This document shows positions 1 through 5,390 of a stretch of DNA of 6,170 nt, piece by piece. Each line of letters opens with the position of its first letter. The first letter of the stretch is position 1. The stretch is from Gp13-AA77 sp036521995 (GTDB lineage Bacteria; Acidobacteriota; Terriglobia; UBA7540), in NCBI GenBank assembly GCA_036521995.1, contig DATDGR010000282.1, positions 1 to 6,170 of the forward strand, given 5' to 3'. The translations under genes and the position numbers were made by a program. Below the pieces are notes generated by a model that worked only from the letters and a program-made list of their open reading frames with translations, was not told where the DNA came from and did no database searches.

Positions 1-1160
1 AACGAAACTATGCCGGGCGACGTCTTCACCACTGGGCGGATTACCGCGCTGAATTCCACCTCGCCCGGCATAGTCCGGAGGCCGGAATAGTGCCTCAGAC
101 AATGTGGGCCCTGGTATGGAATGTCCAATCCGCTCTTGCGAACCAGCGATTGAAAGGCTTCCGTCACCGCAGTGGGCTTCAACACGCCGATGGGAGCGCG
201 CATTCGCAAGAAAACTCTCCGATACGGTGCAGGAGGTGGCGTTCGCTTCAGATGCTTCACCAGCGCAGACAGGGCCTCATTGGTGAGCGGCAGTTCCAAA
301 GGCGAGGAGGTCTTAAGTTGATGGATTCGTAGGATGCCTTGTCGCCAACGGATGTCGTCAAGGCTGAGGGTCACGATCTCGCTGGCGCGCAATCCATAGG
401 TGGCAATCAACAGAAACATCGCGTAGTCGCGCAAGCCCATCGGCGAAGCCGTATCCATGCCTCGCAGCAGGGTGCGAACTGTTTCCCACGGCAAGGCGTG
501 AGGGAGTTTCTCAAGGCGGTAGAGTCGCGGCGTGTCGATCTGGCGATCAAGCCCGGCGGGCGCTCTGCCGTCAGTAGTGAGGAAGCGAAGGAATCCTCTC
601 AGCGCGGCGATATCGTGCTGGAGACTGGCCCGGCTCAGCCGTCGGCCGGCCTTGGCGATGTACGATTCAATATCGCCGCTCCGGACGCATCCCACGGCTG
701 TGCCCCCCTTTTCCAGGTGCTGGAGGAAGCATTGCGCGGTCCGCTGGTGGCTGGAAACGGTGGACGCGGCAAATCCGCGGACTTCGCGGAGGTGATCCGC
801 ATACTCCTGGCTCAGGGTCAGAGCGGATGTTCCTGCTGCTCCGCTCCCCTCAGCCACGATCATGCCGGTGGCCCTGAGATATCGTTCCAGTGCCCGGACG
901 GTTCCAGCGTTAGTCGGGAAGACCTTGATGAGATCACGCCAGCAAGCCTGGAGCGTCGTGTGAGTTAAGCTCGCGACATCCCGAGCCCTGCGACGCCGCA
1001 GATCAGCATCCACATGCGGCAGCACGCGAATCGCAAACTCGCGCGAGCCGGGCGTGTAGCCGGTGGCGGCGAGCCAATCGTCAAAACCATCGGTAATCGG
1101 CCCCAACAAGGGCATTGACAGAAACTTGTGGTGAGCTTTTGGGAAAAGAGAATGTAGCAT
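1..1160 (-). CDS. Tyrosine recombinase (phage-integrase family), C-terminus disrupted and running off the window
   Basis: Reading the minus strand from ATG at 1160 gives 386 codons without a stop to the window edge, so the gene is 3'-partial here. Tyrosine recombinases cut and rejoin DNA through a covalent phosphotyrosine. An N-terminal region (residues 1-110) precedes a SAM-like core-binding domain (about 113-195) and the catalytic domain (from about 220). Visible catalytic residues are Arg258 in GLRASE, Lys283 in QLKTSS, and His353 with Arg356 in GPHCLRHY. After Tyr358 the sequence no longer resembles the family: the usual LLGH segment and the nucleophilic tyrosine are missing, and the frame passes into the 14-bp inverted repeat at 7-74. 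The start is supported by GAGGTG three bases upstream. The N-terminal extension recalls recombinases of multi-recombinase (RIT-like) elements, but that is only a guess. The encoded protein is probably inactive unless the frame recovers the C-terminus beyond the window. Confidence 0.85.
   Translation of the reverse strand, partial: MLHSLFPKAHHKFLSMPLLGPITDGFDDWLAATGYTPGSREFAIRVLPHVDADLRRRRARDVASLTHTTLQACWRDLIKVFPTNAGTVRALERYLRATGMIVAEGSGAAGTSALTLSQEYADHLREVRGFAASTVSSHQRTAQCFLQHLEKGGTAVGCVRSGDIESYIAKAGRRLSRASLQHDIAALRGFLRFLTTDGRAPAGLDRQIDTPRLYRLEKLPHALPWETVRTLLRGMDTASPMGLRDYAMFLLIATYGLRASEIVTLSLDDIRWRQGILRIHQLKTSSPLELPLTNEALSALVKHLKRTPPPAPYRRVFLRMRAPIGVLKPTAVTEAFQSLVRKSGLDIPYQGPHCLRHYSGLRTMPGEVEFSAVIRPVVKTSPGIVS
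7..74. repeat. 14-bp perfect inverted repeat, 40-bp spacer; small palindromic element inside the recombinase gene
   Basis: ACTATGCCGGGCGA at 7-20 is the exact reverse complement of 61-74. The 40-bp spacer itself contains a small hairpin, GCGG at 36-39 with CCGC at 44-47. It begins about a dozen bases after the codons for the conserved LRHY box of the recombinase, exactly where the protein stops resembling its family, so it looks inserted. It is too short to carry a gene. A non-autonomous palindromic element (REP or MITE-like) fits best; the family is not identified. Confidence 0.7.
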
Positions 1161-1214
1161 CGGCACCTCGTAAAAGTGGGTTGAACCGCCTGACGGCGGC
1201 CGTTCCGATGCTAC
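1154..1214 (-). repeat. 10-bp inverted repeat enclosing the recombinase ribosome-binding site and start codon
   Basis: GTAGCATCGG at 1154-1163 pairs exactly with CCGATGCTAC at 1205-1214. Between them a second hairpin has CCGCC at 1186-1190 and GGCGG at 1195-1199 around a 4-nt loop. On the transcript the 3' arm contains the recombinase ATG (1160-1158), and the Shine-Dalgarno sequence lies beside the stem. It could be an RNA structure limiting translation, a recombinase-binding site, or an element end. Confidence 0.65.
1164..1169 (-). promoter_or_regulatory. Ribosome-binding site of the tyrosine recombinase
   Basis: GAGGTG on the minus strand lies three bases before the ATG at 1160. Counting from the GAGG core, spacing is five bases, short but workable. 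It decides the start codon of the recombinase. The site is unusual because it sits at the edge of the inverted-repeat stem that covers the start codon. Confidence 0.55.
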
Positions 1215-1216
1215 CG

Positions 1217-1229
1217 CTCAAATGTTGAG
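1217..1229. repeat. Small palindrome (CTCAA-ATG-TTGAG) upstream of the recombinase
   Basis: Five-base arms flank a three-base centre, three bases from the end of the inverted repeat at 1154-1214. On the minus strand, TTGACT at 1233-1228 overlaps it and resembles a -35 box, but no -10 box at proper spacing is visible. It could be an operator or part of a recombinase-binding array; the evidence is weak. Confidence 0.3.
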
Positions 1230-1271
1230 TCAAAACCAACGGAGACACGATTTTGCCGGCTTTCCGCGCAT

Positions 1272-1298
1272 CAACTCCACATTTCTAACAACTTCACA
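1272..1298 (-). repeat. Imperfect 10-bp direct repeats at the edge of the recombinase element
   Basis: On the minus strand TGTGAAGTTG (1298-1289) and TGTGGAGTTG (1281-1272) differ by one base and are spaced 17 bp apart. They begin immediately after the point where istB is cut off. Short repeats beside a mobile-element border are typical recombinase or transposase binding sites, so this may be the end of the recombinase-bearing element. The element type is not established. Confidence 0.5.
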
Positions 1299-1832
1299 TT
1301 AGTCGAGCACCAACAAGCTAGGGCGGGCGTAGAAACGGAACTTGCGGCGACGCCCGGCGGGGGAATCTCGGTCGAGGTCGGCGAGCAGGTCGGAGACGGT
1401 GCGAAACAGGGCGGTGTGACCGGCCAGGATGGCCGCGTGGGCGATATTTTTGGCAATCATGGTCTTGCCCAAGCCGGCCGTGCCGCACAGGATCAGGTTG
1501 CGGCCGCGGGTGAGGAAGTCGAGGGTGAGGGCGCGCTCGATCAAGGGGCGGTCGATTTTCTGGGGCCAGTTCCACTCGAAATCGGCCATGGGTTTGAAGC
1601 GGCGCAAGCGGGCCTGCGCGAGGCGGCGTTCCAGGCTGCGGCGGGCGGCGGCTTCGGTTTCGGAACGAGCGAGTTCTTCCAACAGTTGGCGGGGACTCCA
1701 GCGCCCCGTCGAGGCGCGGGCCACCAGGTCATCGAGCGAGTCGGCGGTAAGCACCAGGCCGAGTTGTTGCAATTGCGCGACCAGATCATTCGTCGGAATC
1801 GGCGTCTTTTTCGGGGTCTTGGGCGAGATCAT
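1299..1832 (-). pseudogene. istB: IS21 helper ATPase IstB, truncated at Walker B
   Basis: IstB is the AAA+ ATPase that works with the IstA transposase in selecting and capturing target DNA. The frame encodes 177 residues, against roughly 240-250 usual for the family. The N-terminal helical region (residues 15-85) leads into the ATPase core, with Walker A GTAGLGKT at 117-124. The frame ends LLVLD-stop at 173-177, precisely where Walker B should continue into an acidic residue and the GYLP-type segment. Sensor and arginine-finger regions are therefore absent. The stop comes from foreign sequence starting at about 1301. The start ATG lies inside the end of istA in another frame, a 47-nt overlap, which implies translational coupling. 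Without the second Walker B acid and everything after it, the protein is expected to be non-functional. Confidence 0.9.
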
Positions 1833-3288
1833 CGTAAGCCTCCAGAGTGGGATTGGAAACGGTCAAGTTTTCCAGATCGGGACGACGCGAGAGGTTGACG
1901 GCGAGCGGGGTGCGTTGCCGCCGCTGGCGATGACGGCGGGCCAGGATAAAGGCCACCGAGGAGAGGTGCGGGGTGTTGTGGTCGAGCGCCTCGCGCAGAG
2001 CGGCGGCCAGTTCCGCGGCACCGTAGTCATCGAGCAAGCGAAGGAGTTGCGGAATGAGCCGGCTGGCGGACTCGCCGCGCTCGAAGGCGGCCTGCAGGAA
2101 CGCCTGGCTTTCTGGAACGAGAGCGGCCAGACGACCGGAAGCGGTTGCGCCCAGGGCCTTGCGTTTCTGTTCGAGCAAGGCTTGGCGATGCGCGGGGTCT
2201 TCGATGTGTTCGTGGCGGTCGTAGGAGCGGCGATGGGAAGCGATTTCGGTGGCGCCGTCGAGCAGGCGAACGGTGGTGGGCGAAGCCACCAAGGTCAAAG
2301 CGCGGCCCAAGGCTTGCGGCGGCACGGAATAATCGTTGAGGTCAAAGCGGACGCAGAGGGTTTTATCGGCGTAGACGGTGCGCGTCGTGTCACAGGAAAA
2401 AGGGTGAGCAGGGAGCGGCAGCAAGCGCGGTTTCTCTTCGGCGAAAACTTGGGCTACGGTGCGGGAGTCATCCCCCGGCCAAGGGCGTTGGTGGGCGACC
2501 TGGTCGCGCCAGGCGAGCGCCTGGCGGTTGAAATCCTCCAAGGTGGTGAAGGGACGGGCGGCGAAGAAGCTGGAACGTACATACTGGATAGCCCGCTCCA
2601 CCCGCCCTTTCTCATTGCCGCGGGCGGGGCGGCAAGGAAGCGTGGCGAAGTGATAGTGGGCGGAGAGTTCCAGGAAGCGGGGATGGAAATGAATGGCATC
2701 GCCGCGACGTTCCAAGACCACGCTCCGGAGATTGTCAGTTTGCAAGCTTCGCGGCGATCCACCCCAGTCGTGAAAGGCGTGAACGTGGCCGAGAAGAAAA
2801 TTCTCCAGGCTCTGGTCAAAGAAGAATTCCAACCACAAGGCACGGCTATAGGAGAGAGTGAGGACGAAGCCGGACAAGCGTCGGCGGGCGCGGCCCAGGC
2901 GGACTTCGCCGAAGTACGCCCAGTCCGACTGTGCCGACTCACCGGGGAAAGCGCGCAGGCGCAGAAAGGCTTCCCGGTGTGGGGGGCGCAATTCGGCCAC
3001 GACACGGCGGAGTTGCGTCACGCTGCCCGGGTAGCCACGCGGGCGGATCATCTGGAAGAGGCGGGTGGCGCGCAAACGGGGATACTGCTGTAAGGTTTGG
3101 CGCAGAAAGTCGAGATAAGGATCCGTCAACTGTGCGCGCAGGCGGGGCTGGCTGCGGAAGCGGTCGGTATCGAGCGCCCGGCGTACGGTATCGGGATGGA
3201 GAAGGAGTTCGGCGGCAATGGTGCCGATCTTCCAATGCTCAGCGTGAAACAGATGGCGGATGCGCGCGACTTGTTCATCGGGAATCAT
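1786..3288 (-). CDS. istA: IS21-family transposase IstA, apparently intact
   Basis: This 500-residue DDE transposase catalyses cut-and-join steps of IS21 transposition and acts with IstB. An N-terminal helix-turn-helix (about 1-45) is followed by the RNase H-like integrase core. The catalytic triad is visible as Asp122 in AQSDWAYFGEV, Asp185 in SLQTDN, and Glu231 in GNEKGRVER. A C-terminal region (about 300-360) resembles the IS21 Mu-type beta-barrel. Length is normal for the family. The start ATG at 3288 is preceded by GAGGTG with a four-base gap and overlaps the end of the upstream zinc-ribbon gene by 14 nt; the 3' end overlaps istB by 47 nt. The three genes therefore form one translationally coupled operon. 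No frameshift or internal stop is seen, but transposition would need an IstB supplied from elsewhere. Confidence 0.95.
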   Translation of the reverse strand: MIPDEQVARIRHLFHAEHWKIGTIAAELLLHPDTVRRALDTDRFRSQPRLRAQLTDPYLDFLRQTLQQYPRLRATRLFQMIRPRGYPGSVTQLRRVVAELRPPHREAFLRLRAFPGESAQSDWAYFGEVRLGRARRRLSGFVLTLSYSRALWLEFFFDQSLENFLLGHVHAFHDWGGSPRSLQTDNLRSVVLERRGDAIHFHPRFLELSAHYHFATLPCRPARGNEKGRVERAIQYVRSSFFAARPFTTLEDFNRQALAWRDQVAHQRPWPGDDSRTVAQVFAEEKPRLLPLPAHPFSCDTTRTVYADKTLCVRFDLNDYSVPPQALGRALTLVASPTTVRLLDGATEIASHRRSYDRHEHIEDPAHRQALLEQKRKALGATASGRLAALVPESQAFLQAAFERGESASRLIPQLLRLLDDYGAAELAAALREALDHNTPHLSSVAFILARRHRQRRQRTPLAVNLSRRPDLENLTVSNPTLEAYDDLAQDPEKDADSDE

Positions 3289-3721
3289 GCTGCACCTCGG
3301 GAAAAGGATTCACCCAGCGCCCCCGGCGACCGCAGATCTGGCAGACGACCCAGTCGGCGGAGCTTGGGAAGTCCGGTGAGGGACGCCGCGGGGGCTTTGG
3401 GGCGGCCTCGACAGGCTGCGGAGCCGGAGGCGCACTCAGATTCACACAGGGAGAATTACGCAGGGAAGATTGATCCGTCACGCGGGCGCGCTGACGCTGG
3501 CGATATTCGCGCTGGCGATCGCGATGATCCTCACGCCCCCAGGAGGTCTGTTGATGGCGGCGGTTGGCTTCCCGGCGCTGCCGCCGGCGGGATTTTTCAC
3601 GACATCGCGGGCCGCAGTACTGCTGACCCCGATCACAATGCGGGCAGAGATAGAACACCGCCCGGCAGGGAGGAAAGCGACACACACGTTGACGAAAGAC
3701 TGTGGAACAAGCAACGGGCAC
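3275..3721 (-). CDS. Cys-rich zinc-ribbon accessory protein of the IS21-like element
   Basis: The 148-residue product has a cysteine array in its N-terminal third: C14-x4-C19-x6-C26-x2-C29-x6-C36-x3-C40, a good treble or double zinc-binding pattern. A very basic Arg-rich helix-like stretch (residues 41-82) follows, then a Pro-rich linker (about 95-118) and a second CxxC at 127-130. This suggests a nucleic-acid-binding protein. I recall similar small proteins upstream of IS21-type istA genes in Acidobacteria and related soil bacteria, but cannot confirm it here. The start used is GTG at 3721, because no other start codon lies between it and the upstream in-frame stop; no clear Shine-Dalgarno sequence is visible. 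The 3' end contains the istA ribosome-binding site and overlaps istA by 14 nt. A role in regulating transposition or binding the element end is inference. Confidence 0.7.
   Translation of the reverse strand: MPVACSTVFRQRVCRFPPCRAVFYLCPHCDRGQQYCGPRCREKSRRRQRREANRRHQQTSWGREDHRDRQREYRQRQRARVTDQSSLRNSPCVNLSAPPAPQPVEAAPKPPRRPSPDFPSSADWVVCQICGRRGRWVNPFPEVQHDSR
3293..3298 (-). promoter_or_regulatory. istA ribosome-binding site embedded in the upstream gene
   Basis: GAGGTG on the minus strand, four bases before the istA ATG, lies inside the last codons of the zinc-ribbon gene. Ribosomes finishing that gene would pass directly over it, which supports translational coupling of istA. Confidence 0.6.
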
Positions 3722-4070
3722 CGGCGCTGTAAGGGAGCACTGGACAACCGGCGCCGATCATGGAAGGATGACTCTCGTTGGCTTGGAGGTCCTCGGCTTT
3801 GATCGGGGCCACCAATGAAAAACCCCGGTTGCGCTAACAACCGGGGTTCTCCTCTGTACGCCTCCGGGAATTCATCCTACCAAATCCTGCCGTTCCCGAA
3901 CGCGCCTGCCGCGATGATATTCAAATCCAAACCCGCCTACGGCGATGATGTTGATCCACTCTCCTCCCGGCATCTGTTCAGATTTCTACGTTTTTAGGTG
4001 AGTGCCTACAGCGTGGGGTAGCCGGATACCCCTGTGGCCAAGCGTATATCACGATATGCCTTACCCATGA
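3722..4070. other. Intergenic region without a credible gene
   Basis: About 350 bp separate the DprA-like gene from the IS21-like element. It contains the terminator at 3821-3848, the 8-bp direct repeat ACCGGCGC (3720-3727, 3747-3754), and a perfect 6-bp hairpin, GGGGTA at 4015-4020 with TACCCC at 4027-4032. Short open frames here show no recognisable family or ribosome-binding site. The unidentified left border of the IS element should lie in its lower-coordinate part. Confidence 0.6.
3821..3848 (-). terminator. Rho-independent terminator for minus-strand transcripts
   Basis: A perfect 11-bp GC-rich stem (AACCCCGGTTG at 3821-3831 with 3838-3848) encloses a 6-nt loop. On the minus strand the stem runs into a T-tract, TTTTT then CATT. 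No T-tract follows it on the plus strand, so it works for minus-strand transcription. It lies about 220 bp after the DprA-like stop and would end that transcript before the IS21-like operon. Confidence 0.85.
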
Positions 4071-4772
4071 CTATGACGTTCCCCGTGCCAGAGTCGCCTT
4101 TCGAGGTACGGCTGCTGATTGGGAGATGAAGAAATCGGGTGCGATCAGCTTGGCGCCGGCGTCAAGCAGGGGGCCTGGGCGGTCGCTGAAGGTGTAAATT
4201 CGCTTGCTGGATTTCAGCAGGTCGAGCGCCAGGGCTTCAGTCTTGCTGCCCGGCGCGGCGTAGGGTACCAGCACTTCGTCAGAAATCGCCGCCACGAATC
4301 GATTGCGCTCGGCGGCGAGTTTGGCGGTTACCCGCTTCGCCCGATTGGGCGTTGTAGCGGCGCTCTCCGAGCGCCGACGGCGGTCAGAGACCGCCGCTAC
4401 AAATGGGGAGAGGAGCAGCAAGCGTCCAGCGTCGATGACCTTCTGCCATTCTCTCGGCAGCCGCGATCCGCTAAGCCTGTGGCCCTGGACAATGATGACG
4501 GGACCTGGACCACGAAGGAGAATTGGCAGACAATCCTTCTCAATGGGAGAGTGGAAGCCGCTCACGACGGCGATGCCTGACCCGCGAACCAGCCGGGCGA
4601 AGTCGTAAGTCTTCAGGATCACGTCGCCAGGGCATTTCTGGGAGCAGATGAGCGCGACTTTCATCCGGCAGAGCAGGCTTGCCTCGCCAATTGCATCGCC
4701 TTGCCCGGCGCCGGTCTCAACCCGCCGGAGATCGCGCGCTTTCGGATTTGACTTGAGGATGGGCGTTCCCAT
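4071..4772 (-). CDS. DprA/SLOG-type Rossmann-fold protein with an in-frame palindromic repeat
   Basis: The product resembles the nucleotide- or DNA-binding Rossmann core of DNA-processing protein DprA (Smf) and the SLOG superfamily, in a short single-domain form. With ATG at 4772 it has 233 residues. Recognisable blocks are CSQKCPG (strand 1 and loop), SGFHSPIEKDCLPILLRG (glycine-rich helix region), RLLLLSPF, RNRFVAAISDEVLV (matching the RNRxIAGLSD box of DprA) and APGSKTEAL (matching the SGSLxTA-type box). Residues 124-140 derive from the palindromic repeat at 4352-4402, inserted between SPF and the RNRF helix, likely a surface loop. The start is uncertain: no good ribosome-binding site precedes 4772, and ATG at 4664 is an alternative, but the GEASLL segment ahead of 4664 looks native to the family. 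The open frame extends further, to 4886, overlapping the DUF2283 gene. Function in DNA uptake is not implied; a nucleotide-sensing role is equally possible. Confidence 0.7.
   Translation of the reverse strand: MGTPILKSNPKARDLRRVETGAGQGDAIGEASLLCRMKVALICSQKCPGDVILKTYDFARLVRGSGIAVVSGFHSPIEKDCLPILLRGPGPVIIVQGHRLSGSRLPREWQKVIDAGRLLLLSPFVAAVSDRRRRSESAATTPNRAKRVTAKLAAERNRFVAAISDEVLVPYAAPGSKTEALALDLLKSSKRIYTFSDRPGPLLDAGAKLIAPDFFISQSAAVPRKATLARGTS
4352..4402. repeat. 51-bp double-hairpin palindromic repeat, in frame within a gene
   Basis: An outer stem, TTGTAG at 4352-4357 with CTACAA at 4397-4402, encloses two 8-bp hairpins with 3-nt loops: 4358-4376 and 4378-4396, separated by one base. This makes a compact three-way junction. 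The length is 51 bp, exactly 17 codons, and it is read in the DprA-like frame as FVAAVSDRRRRSESAAT. The sequence resembles, from memory, a dispersed repeat common in Verrucomicrobiota genomes. A further small hairpin (CGCCC-GATT-GGGCG, 4338-4351) abuts its left side. Confidence 0.85.
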
Positions 4773-4836
4773 CGGGAAAGCCAGCGAGGCCCAGGGCCAA
4801 GCGGGGCCAAGCGGTTTCCACCCGGCTGCGGGGTGG

Positions 4837-5082
4837 TCAAATCTGTTCGCCCAGGGCAATTTCCTGGCGTCGCGCCAGGGCCTCATTGACTACTACTAGG
4901 TGGCCCTCGTCGCCCGCCTTGAGTTGTGCATTGGCATTCAGCATCTCAATGCCGTAGACAGTTCCGTCTGGGGCGATATCCACGTTCAGCTCATCGCTCA
5001 GATGGATCGTCTCAACCTGGGCCGTTTTCTCCTGAAATCGGAGGTAGGCGATGTTATAGCGAGGGTCATAGGTCAACTTCAT
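4837..5082 (-). CDS. DUF2283 small protein, probable antitoxin-like partner
   Basis: The 81-residue product matches DUF2283 proteins: MKLTYDPRYNIAYLRF at the start, then the HLSDELNVDIAPDGTVYGIEML core, in which a beta-rich fold carries the conserved DxxGxVxGIE-like segment. Proteins of this family are usually 60-80 residues and often sit next to DUF4258 or similar small genes, where they are treated as putative antitoxins; direct proof for this pair is lacking. The start ATG at 5082 is fixed by AGGAG seven bases upstream, and an upstream in-frame extension to 5196 is merely the antisense-free continuation of the frame within the DUF4258 gene. It lies 17 nt downstream of the DUF4258 gene, so the two are co-transcribed. 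Confidence 0.85.
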   Translation of the reverse strand: MKLTYDPRYNIAYLRFQEKTAQVETIHLSDELNVDIAPDGTVYGIEMLNANAQLKAGDEGHLVVVNEALARRQEIALGEQI

Positions 5083-5089
5083 GACGATG

Positions 5090-5094
5090 CTCCT
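5090..5094 (-). promoter_or_regulatory. Ribosome-binding site of the DUF2283 gene
   Basis: AGGAG on the minus strand, seven bases before the ATG at 5082, decides the short start over the longer open frame beginning at 5196. It lies in the 17-nt gap after the DUF4258 stop codon. Confidence 0.75.
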
Positions 5095-5099
5095 ATCCT

Positions 5100-5348
5100 T
5101 CAGAAGTATCTCACAATAGCGGTGATTACCAGCCAGCCGTTTTCCTCCACGGCGTAGGCTTCCACCTGCTTGGTCGCATAGTGGCGACCGCGCCATTCAC
5201 CACCAAACGAGAAATTGCGTCTGAAGCCGATTCTCCCATACTTGGCCGGAAACCGCTCACCGGTGCGGACAGCCTCAACAACCTCGTCTTCGGTGGTGCC
5301 TCGTTCTGCGAGGCGCGCCAGCGCATGAGGATGCAAGCGGATGTTCAT
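5100..5348 (-). CDS. DUF4258 small protein, probable RelE-like toxin
   Basis: The 82-residue product has the hallmarks of DUF4258: HPHALARLAERGTTEDEVVEAV at residues 6-27 (the H-A-xx-R-xx-ERG helix), a GERFPAKYGRIGF segment, then paired beta strands and the C-terminal ENGWLVITAIVRYF. The family is thought to share the small RelE/BrnT-like fold and is commonly found in front of DUF2283 genes, suggesting a toxin-antitoxin module in which this is the toxin. No catalytic assignment is proven. The ATG at 5348 follows AGGGA with a short spacer. The gene is separated by about 42 bp from the upstream SinR-like gene, and that gap contains a 6-bp inverted repeat that could be an operator. Confidence 0.8.
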   Translation of the reverse strand: MNIRLHPHALARLAERGTTEDEVVEAVRTGERFPAKYGRIGFRRNFSFGGEWRGRHYATKQVEAYAVEENGWLVITAIVRYF

Positions 5349-5362
5349 CGGTCCCTAATTAA

Positions 5363-5380
5363 GGCAACAACATCGTTGCC
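5363..5380. promoter_or_regulatory. Inverted repeat before the DUF4258/DUF2283 pair, possible operator
   Basis: GGCAAC at 5363-5368 and GTTGCC at 5375-5380 form 6-bp arms around AACATC. It lies 15 bp upstream of the DUF4258 start, where toxin-antitoxin modules often place an autoregulatory operator. It lacks a convincing T-tract, so a terminator for the SinR-like gene is less likely. Confidence 0.35.
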
Positions 5381-5390
5381 TGACCAAGAC

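Larger units (their letters stand above)
1..1301 (-). mobile_element. Putative tyrosine-recombinase element abutting truncated istB
   Basis: The stretch starts where istB is cut, carries direct and inverted repeats in its first 150 bp and then a recombinase gene reading away from the junction. This is the arrangement expected for one end of an integrating element inserted into istB. The other end is outside the window, so the alternative of a deletion or recombination junction cannot be excluded. Confidence 0.45.
1302..3721 (-). mobile_element. IS21-like insertion sequence, 3' end lost
   Basis: The element comprises, in order, a zinc-ribbon gene, istA and a truncated istB with overlapping reading frames. 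The istB-side end has been removed or displaced: the border at 1301/1302 falls within the Walker B codons. The other end lies at or above 3721 but its exact border is not resolved; I found no convincing terminal inverted repeat because its partner is missing. An 8-bp direct repeat ACCGGCGC at 3720-3727 and 3747-3754 could be a subterminal transposase site. Confidence 0.85.

Noticed and set aside
7..74. Integron attC site or CRISPR repeat
   Set aside because: Only two inverted arms are present, with no repeated spacers and no attC-type R/Y boxes ending in GTT/AAC.
339..968. Plus-strand open frame of 209 codons
   Set aside because: It is antisense to the tyrosine recombinase with clear catalytic motifs; no ribosome-binding site or family resemblance.
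1429..3093. Plus-strand open frame of 554 codons
   Set aside because: It lies antisense to istA and istB, whose motifs are unmistakable; its translation has no recognisable domain and reflects GC-rich codon bias.
3097..3732. Plus-strand open frame of 211 codons across the IS21 5' region
   Set aside because: It opposes istA and the Cys-rich gene; low-complexity Arg/Gly-rich product typical of antisense frames.
3478..3840. Minus-strand open frame of 120 codons overlapping the zinc-ribbon gene
   Set aside because: It is in a different frame from the cysteine-rich protein, starts inside the terminator hairpin region and shows no family motif.
4015..4032. Hairpin GGGGTA/TACCCC as a terminator of the DprA-like gene
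   Set aside because: The stem is only 6 bp and no T-tract follows on either strand; the hairpin at 3821-3848 is far stronger.
4119..4580. Plus-strand open frame of 153 codons opposite the DprA-like gene
   Set aside because: The minus-strand product carries the conserved DprA/SLOG blocks; this one shows none.
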